This document shows, one piece after another, positions 15,198 to 15,529 of a DNA stretch of 15,529 nt. Each line of letters begins with the position of its first letter. The stretch's first letter is position 1. Source of the DNA: Syntrophaceae bacterium UBA6255. GTDB lineage: Bacteria; Desulfobacterota; Syntrophia; Syntrophales; Smithellaceae. The stretch is from NCBI GenBank assembly GCA_002441205.1, contig DJVN01000184.1, forward strand, positions 1 to 15,529, read 5' to 3'. The notes beneath the pieces are model-generated. The model made no database searches and was not told where the DNA came from. It saw only the letters and a list, made by a program, of their open reading frames with translations. The translations under genes were made by a program, and so were the position numbers.

Positions 15198-15529
15198 GGG
15201 GGCGTCACGGTTTCGACGGGGACATTTGAAGTTGTAGAAGCGTGCCGAGGTTCCTACAGGCCTCGTTAAACAGGTAGGAAACATATAATCGCAGACAACT
15301 ACGATTACGCTTTAGCCGCTTAAGACGGCTAACGTTCCACCCGGTTTTCCTGTTGGCCGGACTGGAACGTCATTCAGACAGGATAGCCAAACTTCTTGCC
15401 TGGGGGAGGGCGGCGAACTCTTACAGGATAGCGCGGGGCGATCCGGCCTTAGGGAGCAAACCAGCGTGAAGGTTCTAAAACGAAGGCTACGCACGTAGAA
15501 GCTCCAGCGGAAGGTTTTCGGACGCGGGT
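15198..15529 (+). ncRNA. ssrA: Transfer-messenger RNA (tmRNA, 10Sa RNA), 3' end cut by the window
   Basis: tmRNA rescues stalled ribosomes by acting first as alanyl-tRNA and then as a short message for a degradation tag. The 5' end GGGGGCG...GGTTTCGACGGGG is the hallmark acceptor and D-arm start. An internal frame (15291-15323) encodes the tag ADNYDYALAA followed by TAA, with the Ala-Ala end recognised by ClpXP-type proteases. GC-rich pseudoknot sequence follows up to about 15490. The window ends in GGACGCGGGT, the first half of the T arm, so about 25 bases (T loop, acceptor strand and CCA) are missing. The expected full length is near 357. Its protein partner SmpB is encoded at 9515-9991. 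A 60-residue reading frame on the opposite strand is an artefact of the RNA. Confidence 0.97.
15291..15323 (+). other. tmRNA proteolysis-tag reading frame
   Basis: The resume codon is GCA at 15291. The ten codons read A-D-N-Y-D-Y-A-L-A-A, followed by TAA at 15321-15323. The YALAA end is the usual signal for ClpXP and related proteases. This is the message part of the tmRNA and not an independent gene. Confidence 0.93.

Noticed and set aside
15312..15494. 60-residue open frame on the minus strand at the right end
   Set aside because: It lies entirely opposite the tmRNA gene body.

Overview
The window looks like ordinary chromosome from a Gram-negative bacterium, most likely a deltaproteobacterium (Desulfobacterota), perhaps of the Syntrophus/Smithella type. 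That placement is inferred from gene content: a minimal PTS set with a mannose-family IID protein, a PlsB-type acyltransferase, a LssB/LapB-like type I secretion operon, and a tmRNA with the tag ADNYDYALAA. No taxonomic marker was compared.

Left part (1-2792, minus strand): a tightly packed, translationally coupled set. It holds a B12-binding-domain radical SAM protein, a 78-residue two-helix membrane protein, and a secreted M16 zinc peptidase whose 3' end lies outside the window. Middle part (2990-9272, plus strand), transcribed divergently: PTS IID, HPr and enzyme I overlap or nearly touch. They are followed in the same direction by a PlsB-like glycerol-3-phosphate acyltransferase and a TtcA-family tRNA-thiolation enzyme. 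No IIA, IIB or IIC gene is present, so the phosphorelay must be completed elsewhere or is regulatory. A 242-base non-coding stretch with hairpins and a heptanucleotide repeat then precedes smpB (9515-9991, plus).

Right part (10021-14348, minus strand): a three-gene operon transcribed leftward. The order is a type I secretion ABC transporter with a degenerate N-terminal C39-like domain, its HlyD-type membrane-fusion partner, and a LuxR-type regulator whose receiver domain has lost the phospho-accepting Asp. Neither the secreted substrate nor a TolC-like outer-membrane protein is in the window. A 417-base intergenic region carries a GC-rich cloverleaf-like palindromic element and a very AT-rich tract. 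It is followed by a conserved 109-residue protein of unknown function (plus) and by the tmRNA gene (plus), which is cut by the window edge about 25 bases before its 3' end.

SmpB and tmRNA, partners in trans-translation, are therefore encoded about 5 kb apart on the same strand with the secretion operon between them. No mobile element, CRISPR array, phage gene or clearly undescribed multi-gene system was recognised. The points most worth a second look are the two structured non-coding regions (about 9271-9465 and 14469-14541), the pseudo-receiver regulator coupled to the secretion operon, and the incomplete PTS.
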